DNA of 64,000 bases from Cucumis sativus. Its lineage: Eukaryota > Streptophyta > Magnoliopsida > Cucurbitales > Cucurbitaceae. The stretch lies in NCBI RefSeq assembly GCF_000004075.3, contig NC_026658.2, positions 14,372,075 to 14,436,074 on the forward strand, in the 5' to 3' direction. Of this stretch, positions 36,936 to 48,768 are shown one piece after another (positions within the stretch are counted from its first letter, which is position 1; the number at the start of each line of letters is the position of its first letter). Both the position numbers and the translations under genes were made by a program. Below the pieces are notes generated by a model. It did no database searches. It was not told the DNA's origin and was given only the letters and a program-made list of their open reading frames with translations.

Positions 36936-38684
36936 TTAGTTGGGTAATGAATGTGATTCAACGTGTGGAAAAAATAGGTAAGATAAGTAATTTTCTACAT
37001 CTTCAGGGGTCAATCTTGCAATTACCTCTTCCCCCACCGGAAATCTGTGCGTATTGTAAAATTCCCGGTACACCGGCAACCAGCTTTTCGCTATCGACAA
37101 TATTTCGAATCGGAGTTTCGGGTCCGGTATGACGCTCGATCTCTGTTTCCGGTACGCTTCTTTGAAACTCGAATTGAACTTCTCGTAAACCTCCGTCACT
37201 TCCGCCGTCGTAAGAGCCGCCGTCGGATTTACCGGCAGCGTCGATATTACTTTTCCCCATGCCAATTGCTCGTAACTGTCGATGTACTGTTTTACTTTTC
37301 CTTTGTGCAGTTCGATCCATTCCTCTCCGAGAAGATAATGGAGGTTGGAGCTTTGGACCTGCCAGATGACGAATCGGACATTGTTGGCTAAGAAAAGGTA
37401 TGAGAGTGAAATGTCGTCGCATTGCCTTGCTTTACTGTCGAGCTTGCAGAGGAGGATGAAGATTATCCGCGCCATGTATGAAGAAACTGATGAAATTGGA
37501 GAGTCGTCGGAATCTAAAGAACTGGAATTAGAATCGGACGGAAGAGTTGATTTCTTTGGCGGCGGCCACCGGGAGAAGATTGTGTAGAGGATTTCTCGGT
37601 ACTCGGCGAGGTGAGAGAGGCAGTCCATAGATTGGAGAGATAAGGAGTGTATTCCGCCATCGACGGAGAGGGAATTCGAGGAGTCGTTTTGAATGGAGGA
37701 CTCGTAATCTGAGAGAACTGCGGAGATTGATTCCGATAGACCGCTGAGCGAGGCGATGGCTTGTGATTGAATTACTTCAGTGGATTCAAATGAAAAGATC
37801 GATTCGATTCTTGACCAGTTCTCGAATATGACAGTGAACATATCGAGTAAGTAGAACAAATTCTTCTGCGATTTCTGATTCTTCACGATAACTTCTGGAA
37901 ATGCAAACAGAATCATAGCACCGTCTTTGCATGTTTTGGTGAAACAAGATTCCCTAACGGATTCGGAACTCACGAAAACGTAATCGCACAAATCTCGCTC
38001 CGCATTGAAAATCGTTGTTATTGCAGTAATCGCACCTTCTAACCACTTCGTGATTCTGAAATCAACAGCTTCAGAATTCATCTTACGGATAATTTGCGAT
38101 GAAAACTTCCCGATGCCGAGACGGTACATTCCTTCGTCGACAACAGATTTGCGAACAGTCGTGTAAATTTCAACACATTCTTTAGTATAACCAGAGGAGA
38201 TCATACAATCAGCTATCGCTCTCAGATCCGCCATGGCGACGGATGAAACTTTCCTCACATCACAATCCTCTGCTGTACGAACTCGGACAGGACTCGATTC
38301 TACATCGAGCGGTTCGCGATTCACGGAAAGAATCCGATAGAACTCAACCTGAAGTCTCTTCATCGCAGTCTGCATCAATCTATGAGAAAACACAAGTTTC
38401 TGAGAGGTCAAAAGATACATAACCTTTTGGAGTTCGTTCACACACCGGATGAATCGCAGGGCTTCTTGTTTGCTATGGTGAAACATGGAAGACACTTGGG
38501 TATAGGCCAAGGATTGGGTGCTCCATTTGTTGATAATTTCAGCGGCGGATTGCAAAGTCCGATCAATCATGGATTCGGAAGCAACTTCGGATGTTGAAGA
38601 AGAATTGTTGGAGAAAGGAGGAGAGACCAAAGGCAACAACACCTTTGAGCAAAATCCAAAAATCTTCTTTCCATTTTTCGGCAT
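36936..38684 (-). CDS. Exocyst subunit EXO70, H clade
   Basis: A 582-residue intronless frame. EXO70 links the exocyst tethering complex to phosphoinositides at the plasma membrane for polarised secretion; H-clade members are linked to defence, trichomes and stress. The N-terminal ~50 residues are basic then Ser-rich. QEALRFIRCVNELQKVMYLL lies near 70-90, and VAMADLRAIADCMISSGYTKECVEIYTTVRKSVVDEGMYRLGI marks the family around 145-195. The C-terminal EXO70 domain shows NNVRFVIWQVQSSNLHYLLGEEWI, then FNSSFKEAYRKQRSSVIPDPKLR...LPVYREFY and RLTPEDVENYLSYLFF at the end. Lack of introns is normal in this clade. The neighbouring pectate-lyase-like gene favours an EXO70H1/H2 relationship. The exact subclade is inferred. 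Confidence 0.92.
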   Translation of the reverse strand: MPKNGKKIFGFCSKVLLPLVSPPFSNNSSSTSEVASESMIDRTLQSAAEIINKWSTQSLAYTQVSSMFHHSKQEALRFIRCVNELQKVMYLLTSQKLVFSHRLMQTAMKRLQVEFYRILSVNREPLDVESSPVRVRTAEDCDVRKVSSVAMADLRAIADCMISSGYTKECVEIYTTVRKSVVDEGMYRLGIGKFSSQIIRKMNSEAVDFRITKWLEGAITAITTIFNAERDLCDYVFVSSESVRESCFTKTCKDGAMILFAFPEVIVKNQKSQKNLFYLLDMFTVIFENWSRIESIFSFESTEVIQSQAIASLSGLSESISAVLSDYESSIQNDSSNSLSVDGGIHSLSLQSMDCLSHLAEYREILYTIFSRWPPPKKSTLPSDSNSSSLDSDDSPISSVSSYMARIIFILLCKLDSKARQCDDISLSYLFLANNVRFVIWQVQSSNLHYLLGEEWIELHKGKVKQYIDSYEQLAWGKVISTLPVNPTAALTTAEVTEVYEKFNSSFKEAYRKQRSSVIPDPKLRFEILSIAKSWLPVYREFYNTHRFPVGEEVIARLTPEDVENYLSYLFFPHVESHSLPN

Positions 38685-39575
38685 TAGAGAATATTGAAAC
38701 TCTTAGTCTCCGGAGAAAGTTGGTTTCCAGTGTTTAAAGTTTTCTCCAAACGCCGGGATTTATCCGCCACCAAATTGGATACAAAAAGGAAATTCAATTT
38801 ATAGGTTTCACCTTTGAAAGTTGTACTAAGCCCACCCCCACGGTCTACCCTATAATATGATTATTCAAAACAAAAGTTTGTTGACAAATATTATTAATTG
38901 TAATAAATCTGTATTGGAATTGCAAACGTAATTAAATTTCCTCTTTTAAAAAAAAATTAACTTCATCTATCATTCTTAACCCTAATTAAATTTTATGTTT
39001 AATAGAGATGAAACGACGTCGTGGTATGAGGTTGAATTTGTTCAGTCTCGGAGTTGGAGTTATTAGTGAGAGAAGAAGTCAATTAAGATAGACAAATTTG
39101 GAGGCAATAATTTTCAAAAACACGTAGGACTTATGACTTCTAAATATTTATGTAATAAATGATCCTAATCAATTAAAAGTGTAAGAAAGAGTCAAGTCAA
39201 TATAGATTTCATTTATATCAACAACTTTAAATTCATATCATTTTATTATATGTTTCAGTTATTCAATAATCTATATTCTATATTCTACACTTTTTGTGTT
39301 ACACTCATTTGTAAGTAATATATAGGCAAGTTAATTTTTTTATTAAATCCTATTTTACTCTTTTTTTAAACCGGACATAATTCTTCTACGGTACGTGTTT
39401 AAGTGTCTTTCGATTCTAGTAGGTGTAAATGATGTCAACTAGAATAAACTTTTCCAAATGAAAAAATATGGTTGTTGACCTCCATAGATACGATGGATAT
39501 CAATGGATTGTGATTGTTATGGTGGAAGTGATTACATGTGTATTCTTTCACTTGTACAGAAAAATTCACGTCTCT

Positions 39576-39608
<33 letters not shown>

Positions 39609-41012
39609 TTAATAGTAATATGTGTTTGTTTTTTAATTTTTGTTTGCTTTTTTAAAACGTTGGTAGTAAGTTTATGAAAAAAAGTTAAGAGCTAATACAT
39701 AAGCCAAATATCAATTTATATCCTTAAACTTTAGAGGTTGAATTAATTTAAAAAACCATAAACTAATAATTGTAACAATTTAAAATCTAAATTTTTACAA
39801 TGGTATCAACTTACACCTTACAAATTCGTTCAAAGATCAATAAGTATTCATGTTATCATATGTCCATCTGTTTCCAGTGAAAAAGTGCGTGATTTGGAAG
39901 TTTAGAAAAGTATATATTTTCACAAACTATTACGTTCGGAGTTCAAGAACTTATCGAGGAAAAAAACGAATGTTTAAGTGAACGAAGACATACTGAAGCT
40001 GGAAAGTTAAATCAAATAATAGACTTGGAAGTTTTACAAGTCCTTGATGGGTGTATTTGTTGTGCCATTTCCAACTTTCAAACTTCACTTTCAAACAAAT
40101 TTTAAAAGTTAAAAAATGAATGATTGTTGTTTTTTTAATATATAATTTTAATAAAATAGAAATAGAAATTAAATTATGAGAAATTTTGGTTCTGAAGTTT
40201 TAAGTTTGTGTATATCAATTTTATATATAATAAATCTGTGAAACTTTGTTTGATTATGATTTTATTTTTAATTTAATGTTCTTTAAATTTCGGTTTATGT
40301 TCTTCTCTCTCAAATTAAAAAAAAAAAAAAGATAAATACTTTTCTTAGTATTTAGAATTATGCTTAATTTTTTTTAAAGCATACCTAAAAGTAAATTACA
40401 AATCATCAAAACTTTACTTTTTCTTAACTTTTAAATGAAAAATTAAGTATAATAAATTTGATTTTTAGTGATTTCGTTACTGGAAGGTAAATAGTTTTTT
40501 AATTTTTTTTTTATTTTATTAAAATATTTTGTTAAAATTTAAAATTTAAATATTTTTGGAGAATGATATTTACAAGATAGACTTTTGATGAGCATAAACA
40601 TTGTCCATAAACTCATAATACAATTAACAACTTTTTCAATCTTTCATTGTAACTGTGAAAAACTTTTTCACATATATACTTCTAATTTTGATTGGGACTG
40701 AAACTTTCCATTTCTAAGTCTTGATTTGACATAAAATTCCATTACAAATAACTTTCATAAATAAATCACTTCAAATCAATCGAAAATTATATTTTATATC
40801 GATTTTGATTTCTTCTCCTTTTTTTAATTATAATTAGTCTTTAATCACAATGTTTAGTTATAATTTTTGCTTCTCATTTAAAAAACAAATGAAACAACTT
40901 GGCTTGGTTTTAAAAAACGTACAATTTTTAAGAAACGGAAATTGATTTTAAGTGTAGTAAAATTTGAAAATATAATATATAATTAAAAATTATTATTCTT
41001 ATGAACAAAAAC
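38685..41012. other. Intergenic region, EXO70H promoter side
   Basis: The first few hundred bases hold the EXO70H promoter and 5' UTR. The rest is AT-rich with poly-A and poly-T runs. An open frame at 39468-39677 shows no family motif. Nothing else is supported. Confidence 0.5.
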
Positions 41013-41086
41013 GGTGTCGTGGTGTAGTTGGTTATCACGTCAGTCTAACACACTGAAGGTCTCCGGTTCGAGTCCGGGCGACGCCA
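41013..41086 (+). tRNA. tRNA-Val (anticodon AAC)
   Basis: A 74-base cloverleaf. The acceptor stem GGTGTCG pairs with CGACGCC, with one G-T pair. The D arm follows TGGTGTAGTTGG (A box), and the anticodon stem TCAGT/ACTGA encloses loop CTAACAC with AAC at the anticodon. The T arm is CCGG-TTCGAGT-CCGG (B box). There is no intron. A TTTTTTTT run follows directly as the Pol III terminator (41087-41094). It is a canonical nuclear tRNA. Confidence 0.97.
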
Positions 41087-44012
41087 TTTTTTTTGTTTAT
41101 GAACAAAATTCATTTGACTTTTTTTTTTTTACTTTTTATAATAAGTAGTAAAAAAGAAAATAAATTTATATTATATTTATTATAGTGTTTCTTTTTATGA
41201 ATATGTAAAATTGTATTAAATACAATTGAATGCAATATTTATGAAAATTTAAAAGTATGGCAAATTTTATTGTTTTCTAGTACTCGTTGAAATCAATGAA
41301 TTTTGCTCTCCTTTTAATTTACTGTCGTTTGGGTGTTTAAGGAGCATTCAATGTGTCGTCTCTCATTTATAAACTACATGTCGTTCATATCTTAACCCAT
41401 TTCCATATTCCTTTTTTAATTTAGAAAACCATATATCTAATTTCTTTCTCACTATTTTTGTATTATTTCTTTTATATATAAATAATAACTACAAGTGGGT
41501 AACAATTAATTTATCAATCATTCATTTCTATCATCAATTTCAATCTAATTGTTTCTATAATAGATATTCGCAACATTTGTTCTTTTAGTATAACTACGTT
41601 CAGTTTAGACGAAACAATTGAAACACTTTTGTTTCATAAACTTGAGATTGGTAATGCAAACATTACGTCAATTGATCTAAGTTTACGTCAATGGAATTTT
41701 TAATTTTAGAATGAGTTGTTCCAGTGAAATATTTTAATAACTAAAATTTTAATTTATTTATGACGTAATATTTGTACTACCAATTCAAAAACTTTGTTAA
41801 TTACAATCGTTCTATAAACTTGAGATTGATAGTAGAAACATTATAACATTAATTGAGTTAAGCTCACGTTCACATAATTTGATAACATGGGTTGACGTGC
41901 GTCAGTTGTGTGATGGAACCCTTGAATGGTTAAGTAATTTTGGGATCGTGTACATGAAAGCAATGGAATGGAATGGATGGATGGATGTGGTTACTAAATT
42001 TCATAACCGTTGTGGGGAATGGCCGAGTCCAAAAATTAAATTTTATGTCACACTCTGCCTCTGTCCCCATTGTTTTTCAATCTTCACTTTTCTTCTTTCA
42101 TAAATTTTGTTCCCCATTCTCACCTGCCCACCTCTCCATTTTTTCTATTCTCGTTTCCATTTACATTACCAAAAGTTGCACTCAATACTTTTTACTTTCT
42201 ATTTCTATTTCATTTTTTAACTGTTACTTCTAATACATTTTTCTTTTAAACTTTTTTAAAACAAAATTTAAATTATAGATATTTTAGGAGTAATCAAACC
42301 ACTACGGTTATTTTTGTCGAACAATATCACAAATGGATGAATAATCTTAGTGATAAATTTGCAATTCATTTTAAAATGATCAAAGCCGAAAGGTGATTTT
42401 ACGTTAGAGTGACCTTCTAGAGTTATCTATTGATATCAATATTTTGTTGGGTTGTTTCAAAGTTGAATCAATTGAGATTTAAAACTTTAAATGTTATTTG
42501 TACCAATAAGATGCTTTAAATTTCTTAAAGCAAATAAGAGCAAAAGAAATAATGAATAGTACCATTTGTTTGTGATTTAAAAATATTTGACAAGAGTGTT
42601 TTATGGTGCATGTGGCAGGAGCATACTCCATCAAAAACAAAATTTAAAATTAATTCAAAAAGTACCAAGACTCAAATTATAAAATTAAATAAAAGAGTTT
42701 AAAAAATATATACAATCAACCGACAAAATATATACACAGTACAAAACAATTTTGTAGATGAAAAAAATTCACAAGACGACAATATAAAATAATAAAATTA
42801 CTCATGGGCAACACACAATAAATTGACCACATGCATATGATACATGATTATGTAGATTTTGGTATACAATCTCAGACACACTATGTTCTAGATGAAAGAA
42901 TTTTATCTTTAATTCATTCAGTCTAGGGCATAATACAAATCAAATATAGATTTACACAATTTTATACTTCTTTTAAACGATCATGATACATTTAGTTATT
43001 GAAAGTGAGGTTTGATTAATAGATGACAATTAGCATAAGAAAAAATAATAATGAGTAATAAGTTTTGGTTAAGTTCATGTAAATGAATGTTATCCTAAAA
43101 TTAAAATCATAATTATATTTGCATGGGATGGAAAAAAAAGAAAGAAATATAATAATAAAGAAAGAAGGGAGGTGTGATGGGAGATGGAATTAATTAAACA
43201 ATAATACTAATTTATTTAAAATTAAGATGAAAAATGTATATTTTATATATAAAAAAACTGCAATGAGTGAAGACTCGTGAATACAAACTGTCTCTATCAA
43301 ATATTTGGGAAATGCAAAGATACCCATTTTCCCTCTTTCCAATAACATCCCTCAATATTTTTATTTTATATTTCTACTTAATACTAATATTATTGTTTAT
43401 TAAGAAAACTGTTTAAATCAATCTTAGATGAAAAGTAATAAATACGTTATTAAATGTATTTTAGTATTTAATAAATGAAACTTTAAAGTACAACAACAAC
43501 AACAAATCATGACATATATTATTGCTCTAAGAGCAGTGACTTTATTGCATCAAATTAAAAGATACTTTCTTTTTTACTATTCATACACCTATCTATCTAT
43601 CTATCTAACAAACATTATGTTTATCACTTAACCCATTCACCTTTTACTTCTTTCATATTCTAATATTAGCTTCAATCTTATTTTAATTTCAACTTTACAT
43701 GAATCAAACAATAATACAATATTTCTCACTATCTTTCAAATTCAAATAGACAATAATCGTTTTTAAAAAATACACTAACATCTACTTTCAAATACGAGGA
43801 TAAAACAAAAAGAAAACATTAATTTTACTAATTTCATCGACTATATTCTTCACCTCAGTAAAATTAGACTACAATGACGGAGGAAGAGAAGTAAAATTTG
43901 GATGAATTAGATTGTTTTTCTAACTTTTTCTTAAAGCTTAATATTATTTACGAAACTTTTTCATAGTTTTAAAAAATTTAAGAATATTTTTAATGAATTA
44001 TCTCTAATTCAA
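41087..44012. other. Intergenic region upstream of the NaKR-type gene
   Basis: AT-rich sequence with a CTAT microsatellite near 43589-43607. Open frames at 41879-42233 carry no recognised motif. I see no gene. Confidence 0.5.
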
Positions 44013-44035
44013 CTATATATATATAAATAAATAAA
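44013..44035 (+). promoter_or_regulatory. TATA element of the NaKR-type gene
   Basis: CTATATATATATAAATAAA lies about 165 bases before the start codon, a normal distance allowing a leader of roughly 130 bases. Confidence 0.5.
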
Positions 44036-44190
44036 ATGGGTATCCTTATAAAAACAACGGCTTCATTCTTCTCTTTTTCTGAACCACACATATAGTGAAG
44101 TTCATACCTTTTTATGTGAGAGATAAAAGGAAATACCAAAAAACCATTTTATCCAAACACACACAAAACTCTCATCTCATCATAACAATC

Positions 44191-46752
44191 ATGAAAACCA
44201 TCGATTTCTTCTGCGCTTCCCAAGCCTCCACCGCCGTCGACCAACCTTCATCTTCCCCCGCCGGAAGATTCATCGACCGCCACAACCCCATCATCGCTGA
44301 CGCCAGACGATCAAACGTCACTTCTAGAACAACTAATTTCCCCAACCCTCCATGTTCCTCCCAATACTCCCCCATTAATCCTCTCCCTTACCATCAACTC
44401 CATGCCGCCGCCGCCGCCGCCTCCCCTAATGTCGCCGGGGACCAGATCCGGCCGTCCGGCGTCTCCGGAAATCATAAGGATTTGAAGATGAAGAAGAAGA
44501 AGAAGAAGAGTTCATCCATTATTACAACTGACTTTGTAAGGTTTGTTCCTTCCTTCCTAATTTCAAACTCTTATCCATTCCCTTTAATTCATTCATTCTC
44601 ATTTTTATTCATATTCATTTTATTGCCATTTTTATTCATATACATATCTAAACTATTTGAGTATATTTTTACTTTTTAGTGCAAATGAGATGATAGAGAT
44701 TTGTAATCAACCCTATGATAATATTTTTCGTATAATTTGGAATAATCAATAGACGATACTTTGATTCATAGTGAAACTATTTTATTGATTTCATTCCTAG
44801 AAAATTTAACAGATTAAATTTAAAGTTTTTGTTTATGGAAAAAGAAATGGAAGCATTTATTATGAATTGGTATGGGAAATGAAATTAATTAATTGAGAAA
44901 TAATAATAATGTAGTTTGACCACTCAGGTGGAGCTGTGCAAAGCCCAGTGATTTGGCTACGCCTCCTGGGTCGATGCGATACCTTTTGAACGACAAGTCG
45001 GTTCCTGATGGTTCCATGGATCGGATTCCCACGCCTATCCCAATTAACAAAAACCAACCTTCATCTAACCCACAAGATCCACACCATTCTAAACCAACGC
45101 CCCAGATTTCTTCCCAGGACGACTCCAATAAATCTCCACCTTCCAATCAGGTTACTACTTTTCATCCAATTATTCATAACAACAACAAAAATTCAATTCT
45201 GTCCTCAGTAACTATTATAAATGAAAAAGTACAGAATTTCAAAATCTTATTTTTTTTTTTCATGTTTTATAAATATTTTGCTATGGGTCTACCCAAAAAA
45301 AAATTTTGGATAGTTATATCAAATTTGCTATTTTTATAATTCTCTTTGATATATATATATATTAATAAATTATTCATATACTGGTATCTTTCTTTAAATT
45401 CATGTAATAGTAGAATATAAAATGTAATTATAATATATCAATTATTAGTTATAAAATATATTGTAGATTTATTAAATAAAAAAGAAGAAATTTGTCCAAA
45501 AAAAAATCAAAAAATTGACAAAATATTTATAATGTGTAATAAATTATGTCTTTTGCAATTAAAAAATAGGACTTAAGGATGCAAACTCTAAATATTTATA
45601 AAAAACTTTCAAAATTAGTTTTTTAAAAAATTATAAGCTATTTACACACAAAAAAAACTATTTATACTATACGACAAAAAAATTCATTAAACAACAAAAA
45701 ACTCACTGTATTTGGTGAAATTAGTTTGTCCATTTTGCAATTTTTTATAATTTTTCTTTAAAATTTTAGATATTAAATAAGTGTAGATTTCAAAGTTTAG
45801 GAACTAAAAATTGTATATAAAATTTTATTTATTACGTTTTATATTTTTTTCGAGGAGAAATTGTAAAAAGTTAATTTACATAGAAAAAAAAAAGTAAAAT
45901 TTTGGTTGTAAATAATTTATCAAAATTTTCTATTTTTGAAAAATGTATAGAAAAAACAACTTTTGCATTATAAGATAATTATAGTAGAATGATTTGGGAA
46001 TATTATTGTGAAAAAGAAAAAAGGTAATATTTTTGTGTATGTGTAAAATAATACGATGAAATTCAATAATAATAATAAATAAATAAAAATAATGAATTAA
46101 TAAGAAATATTATTGTCAGGTTGTTGTTTTGAGGGTATCATTGCATTGCAGAGGCTGTGAAGGAAAACTTAGGAAACATCTCTCCAAAATGGAAGGTATG
46201 GCTAACCCTAACCCACCATACATACATACATATATATATATATATCTTTTGATAGGCCTGACTTCAATGTTGATAAGATTAAAAAAATAAAGTTATTTAA
46301 AACATCAAGAGAATCAATTTAATTTTAAGTTGATATTTGTAAACAGTCCTTCTTTTTGTCCTTTCTAAAAGCAACAAAAGTAATAAAATGGAGTTTACTC
46401 TTTCTTATGAAAACTCTCTGGTCCCCCAGAAAAAAAGATATAACTTTATGTATTGATTTTCATTCATTTTTAACCTTTTCAAATATTCGAAATTATACCA
46501 TTTTAGTCCATATTTTGTGTTGATTGAATGAACTATCAGTGATTTGTAAATGTAGGAGTGAACTCATTCAACATAGATTTTGCGGCAAAAAAGGTGACGA
46601 TAATGGGAAATATAACGCCACAGGGTATGTTGGAAAGTGTATCGAAGGTTAAAAATGCCCAATTTTGGCCATATGCAGACCCAACTCCAACTCCAACTCC
46701 AAACCCTAATCTTAATCAAAATCATCACCCAAATGTATTGAAAAAAACCTAA
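44191..46752 (+). CDS. NaKR-type heavy-metal-associated (HMA) domain protein (4 exons)
   Basis: Exons 44191-44540, 44928-45150, 46120-46195 and 46556-46752 give 281 residues in consistent phase. The start MKTIDFFCASQASTA matches the N-terminus known for SODIUM POTASSIUM ROOT DEFECTIVE (NaKR) proteins. An upstream in-frame ATG at 44095 lies outside the family homology. A variable Ser/Pro-rich part, an alanine run and a lysine run precede CAKPSDLATPPGSMRYLL (second exon), a family signature. The HMA domain starts at residue 192 (VVVLRVSLHC), with metal ligands C201 and C204 in CRGC, and includes NSFNIDFAAKKVTIMG. The C-terminus is a Thr-Pro repeat ending LKKT, with no CaaX prenylation motif. 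NaKR1 acts in phloem, affecting Na+/K+ balance and flowering through FT transport. Which NaKR this is remains open. Confidence 0.92.
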
Positions 46753-48768
46753 TAAAAATTTTCTTTTCTAGCTTTTTTTTTTTTTAATTCTTCTAAAAAT
46801 ATTAAACGTATGTTTATTGTGACAGTTTGATTATTATTATATATGAAAATGTTATTTACTTGAAAATCTAAAAACAAAATCATTACGAAACCAATAATAT
46901 GGTGAATAATGTATATTGTTTGAGTAGAAAGAATCATTTGAGTGAGTTTGTTGGTTGGTTTTGTTTAAAAGCTTAGATTAGAAATTTATGAATTAGGAAA
47001 TAAAAACCCCATTGTTAAAAGGGGATAACTTAAATATGTTTTATTGGAATTTTAATTCCTTGTTTTGGTGCAATTATTATATGGAATAAATATAGTGTTT
47101 TGTTTGCCTTCTCAATTTTAGTATATTTACCTTTTTCTCTTATAGCTGTTGGTTTACATTCATAGATTGATAATAATAATAGTCTTATTCCAATAATTCA
47201 CAAAGCACAAAATCAATTATTTATATATGTATTATATGATTAAAAAGATGGTATGATATATGATTAATTTGTTGTTGATTTAAGGCTAACTCATGTATCT
47301 CAGTTAACTTATTTAAAATTTCAGGATAATAGTACATTTTCAATTAATAGGATTATCTTTTAAATTTATGTTATCGATTGTTTGCATGACATTCAGAAAT
47401 ATTGAGCAATATTATCTTTCAAAATCTTATACCGAATTTTGAAATTTTCCTCAAATTTGATTTTCTATATATCATATCTTATGTCAATTTCTTTTACACA
47501 ATCTCTCAAAATATTTATCCTCGTTTATGTGTTGCTTAATTATATAAATTTTCAAATGAGTTTACAACTAACGTATAAACATATTTGTATAATAGTTGTT
47601 GGCAAAACTTTTGAATTGTGTAATATTTGAAAAAGATTATGTTGATGACCATCCATCCAGTTCACATTAAACTAACAAATTCCACAATTATCAATTTTTA
47701 GACTTTTGGATGGAGAACCATTTTTTTCTTTCAAATATTGTTTAGAATTTTGGTATTGGAGATTCACTGAGATAGAAAAGTAGAAAAAAAAAACAATATT
47801 TATACAAAATCTTGGTCTCCATCTCGAGCAAGAAAAGAAAAACTAGTTCAACTAGATCCGTGAAAACTTTAATAGGTTAGTTTAGACAATTTCCTCCCAA
47901 CTAGTTAAGATATTAGTAAATTTGACCAAAATATTAGAGTTTCAATCCATCTTTCACCACTCCTACCGTCCTACGGGCTCTAGAACTAAAAATAAAATAT
48001 GTACATTAATATTTAATTGATTTGAAAGATATGTCATATCATCATTTTAATTAGAGGGAGAAACTATCATTATTTTAATTAGAGGAAGAAATTATTTAAA
48101 ATCACAACTAACTTTGAGTAATGCTTACTTTAGCTATCCTTTTTACGAAGAATTTTAAAGGGAATCAAATATTTCTTCTTTTTGTAAAAAAAAGTATTAT
48201 CACGTCATAATTTGCCATTAAACACAAGGGTGAGTTGCATAATGTGATTGAGTGTAAATGTGGATGGTCTTTGTCAACAAACTGACTTAATGGGAAATAT
48301 GATTCGTTTATTATGTTTCGAGTTACCCTTATCAAATTGTCTAAGTATAACTTGTAATGTAATAATTTAATCTTGGAGCTTTATTTACAATAATGCAATG
48401 CTAAAGTAAGGTTGCGTTTTCACAGACTCAAATCTTTCCACCTTAAAAAATGTGCCACTGGGAACAGAAAAGTTTACAACTCGTAACCTCATCATATTAA
48501 TACTTACAAACTTTCCTAAGAAGAATAATTTAGGATGGAACTTGAGGACACAATTGTACGCCCTATAGAATAGATAATGTTCAAGTAAGATGGTAATAAT
48601 TTAGAGTACCTATTAAGATTTCTTTTGAGTGAGAGAACAGAAAGGTAGGGTCATTCATTAATTCCATTTATTGAAGAAACGAGTGTTTAACACAACATTT
48701 CATCTACACATTTCATGCTATGACCTTTTAACATTTAAAAAAGAAAAAGAAAAAACGAGAACTCTATA
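46753..48768. other. Intergenic region between convergent NaKR-type and TRM genes
   Basis: It contains both 3' UTRs and otherwise AT-rich sequence. A short imperfect direct repeat (TCATTATTTTAATTAGAGG.AGAAA) lies near 48040-48090. No gene is visible. Confidence 0.5.

Noticed and set aside
41879-42233. Overlapping plus-strand frames near 42 kb
   Set aside because: Neither shows a recognisable domain; the second is a Phe/Ser-rich translation of T-rich DNA.
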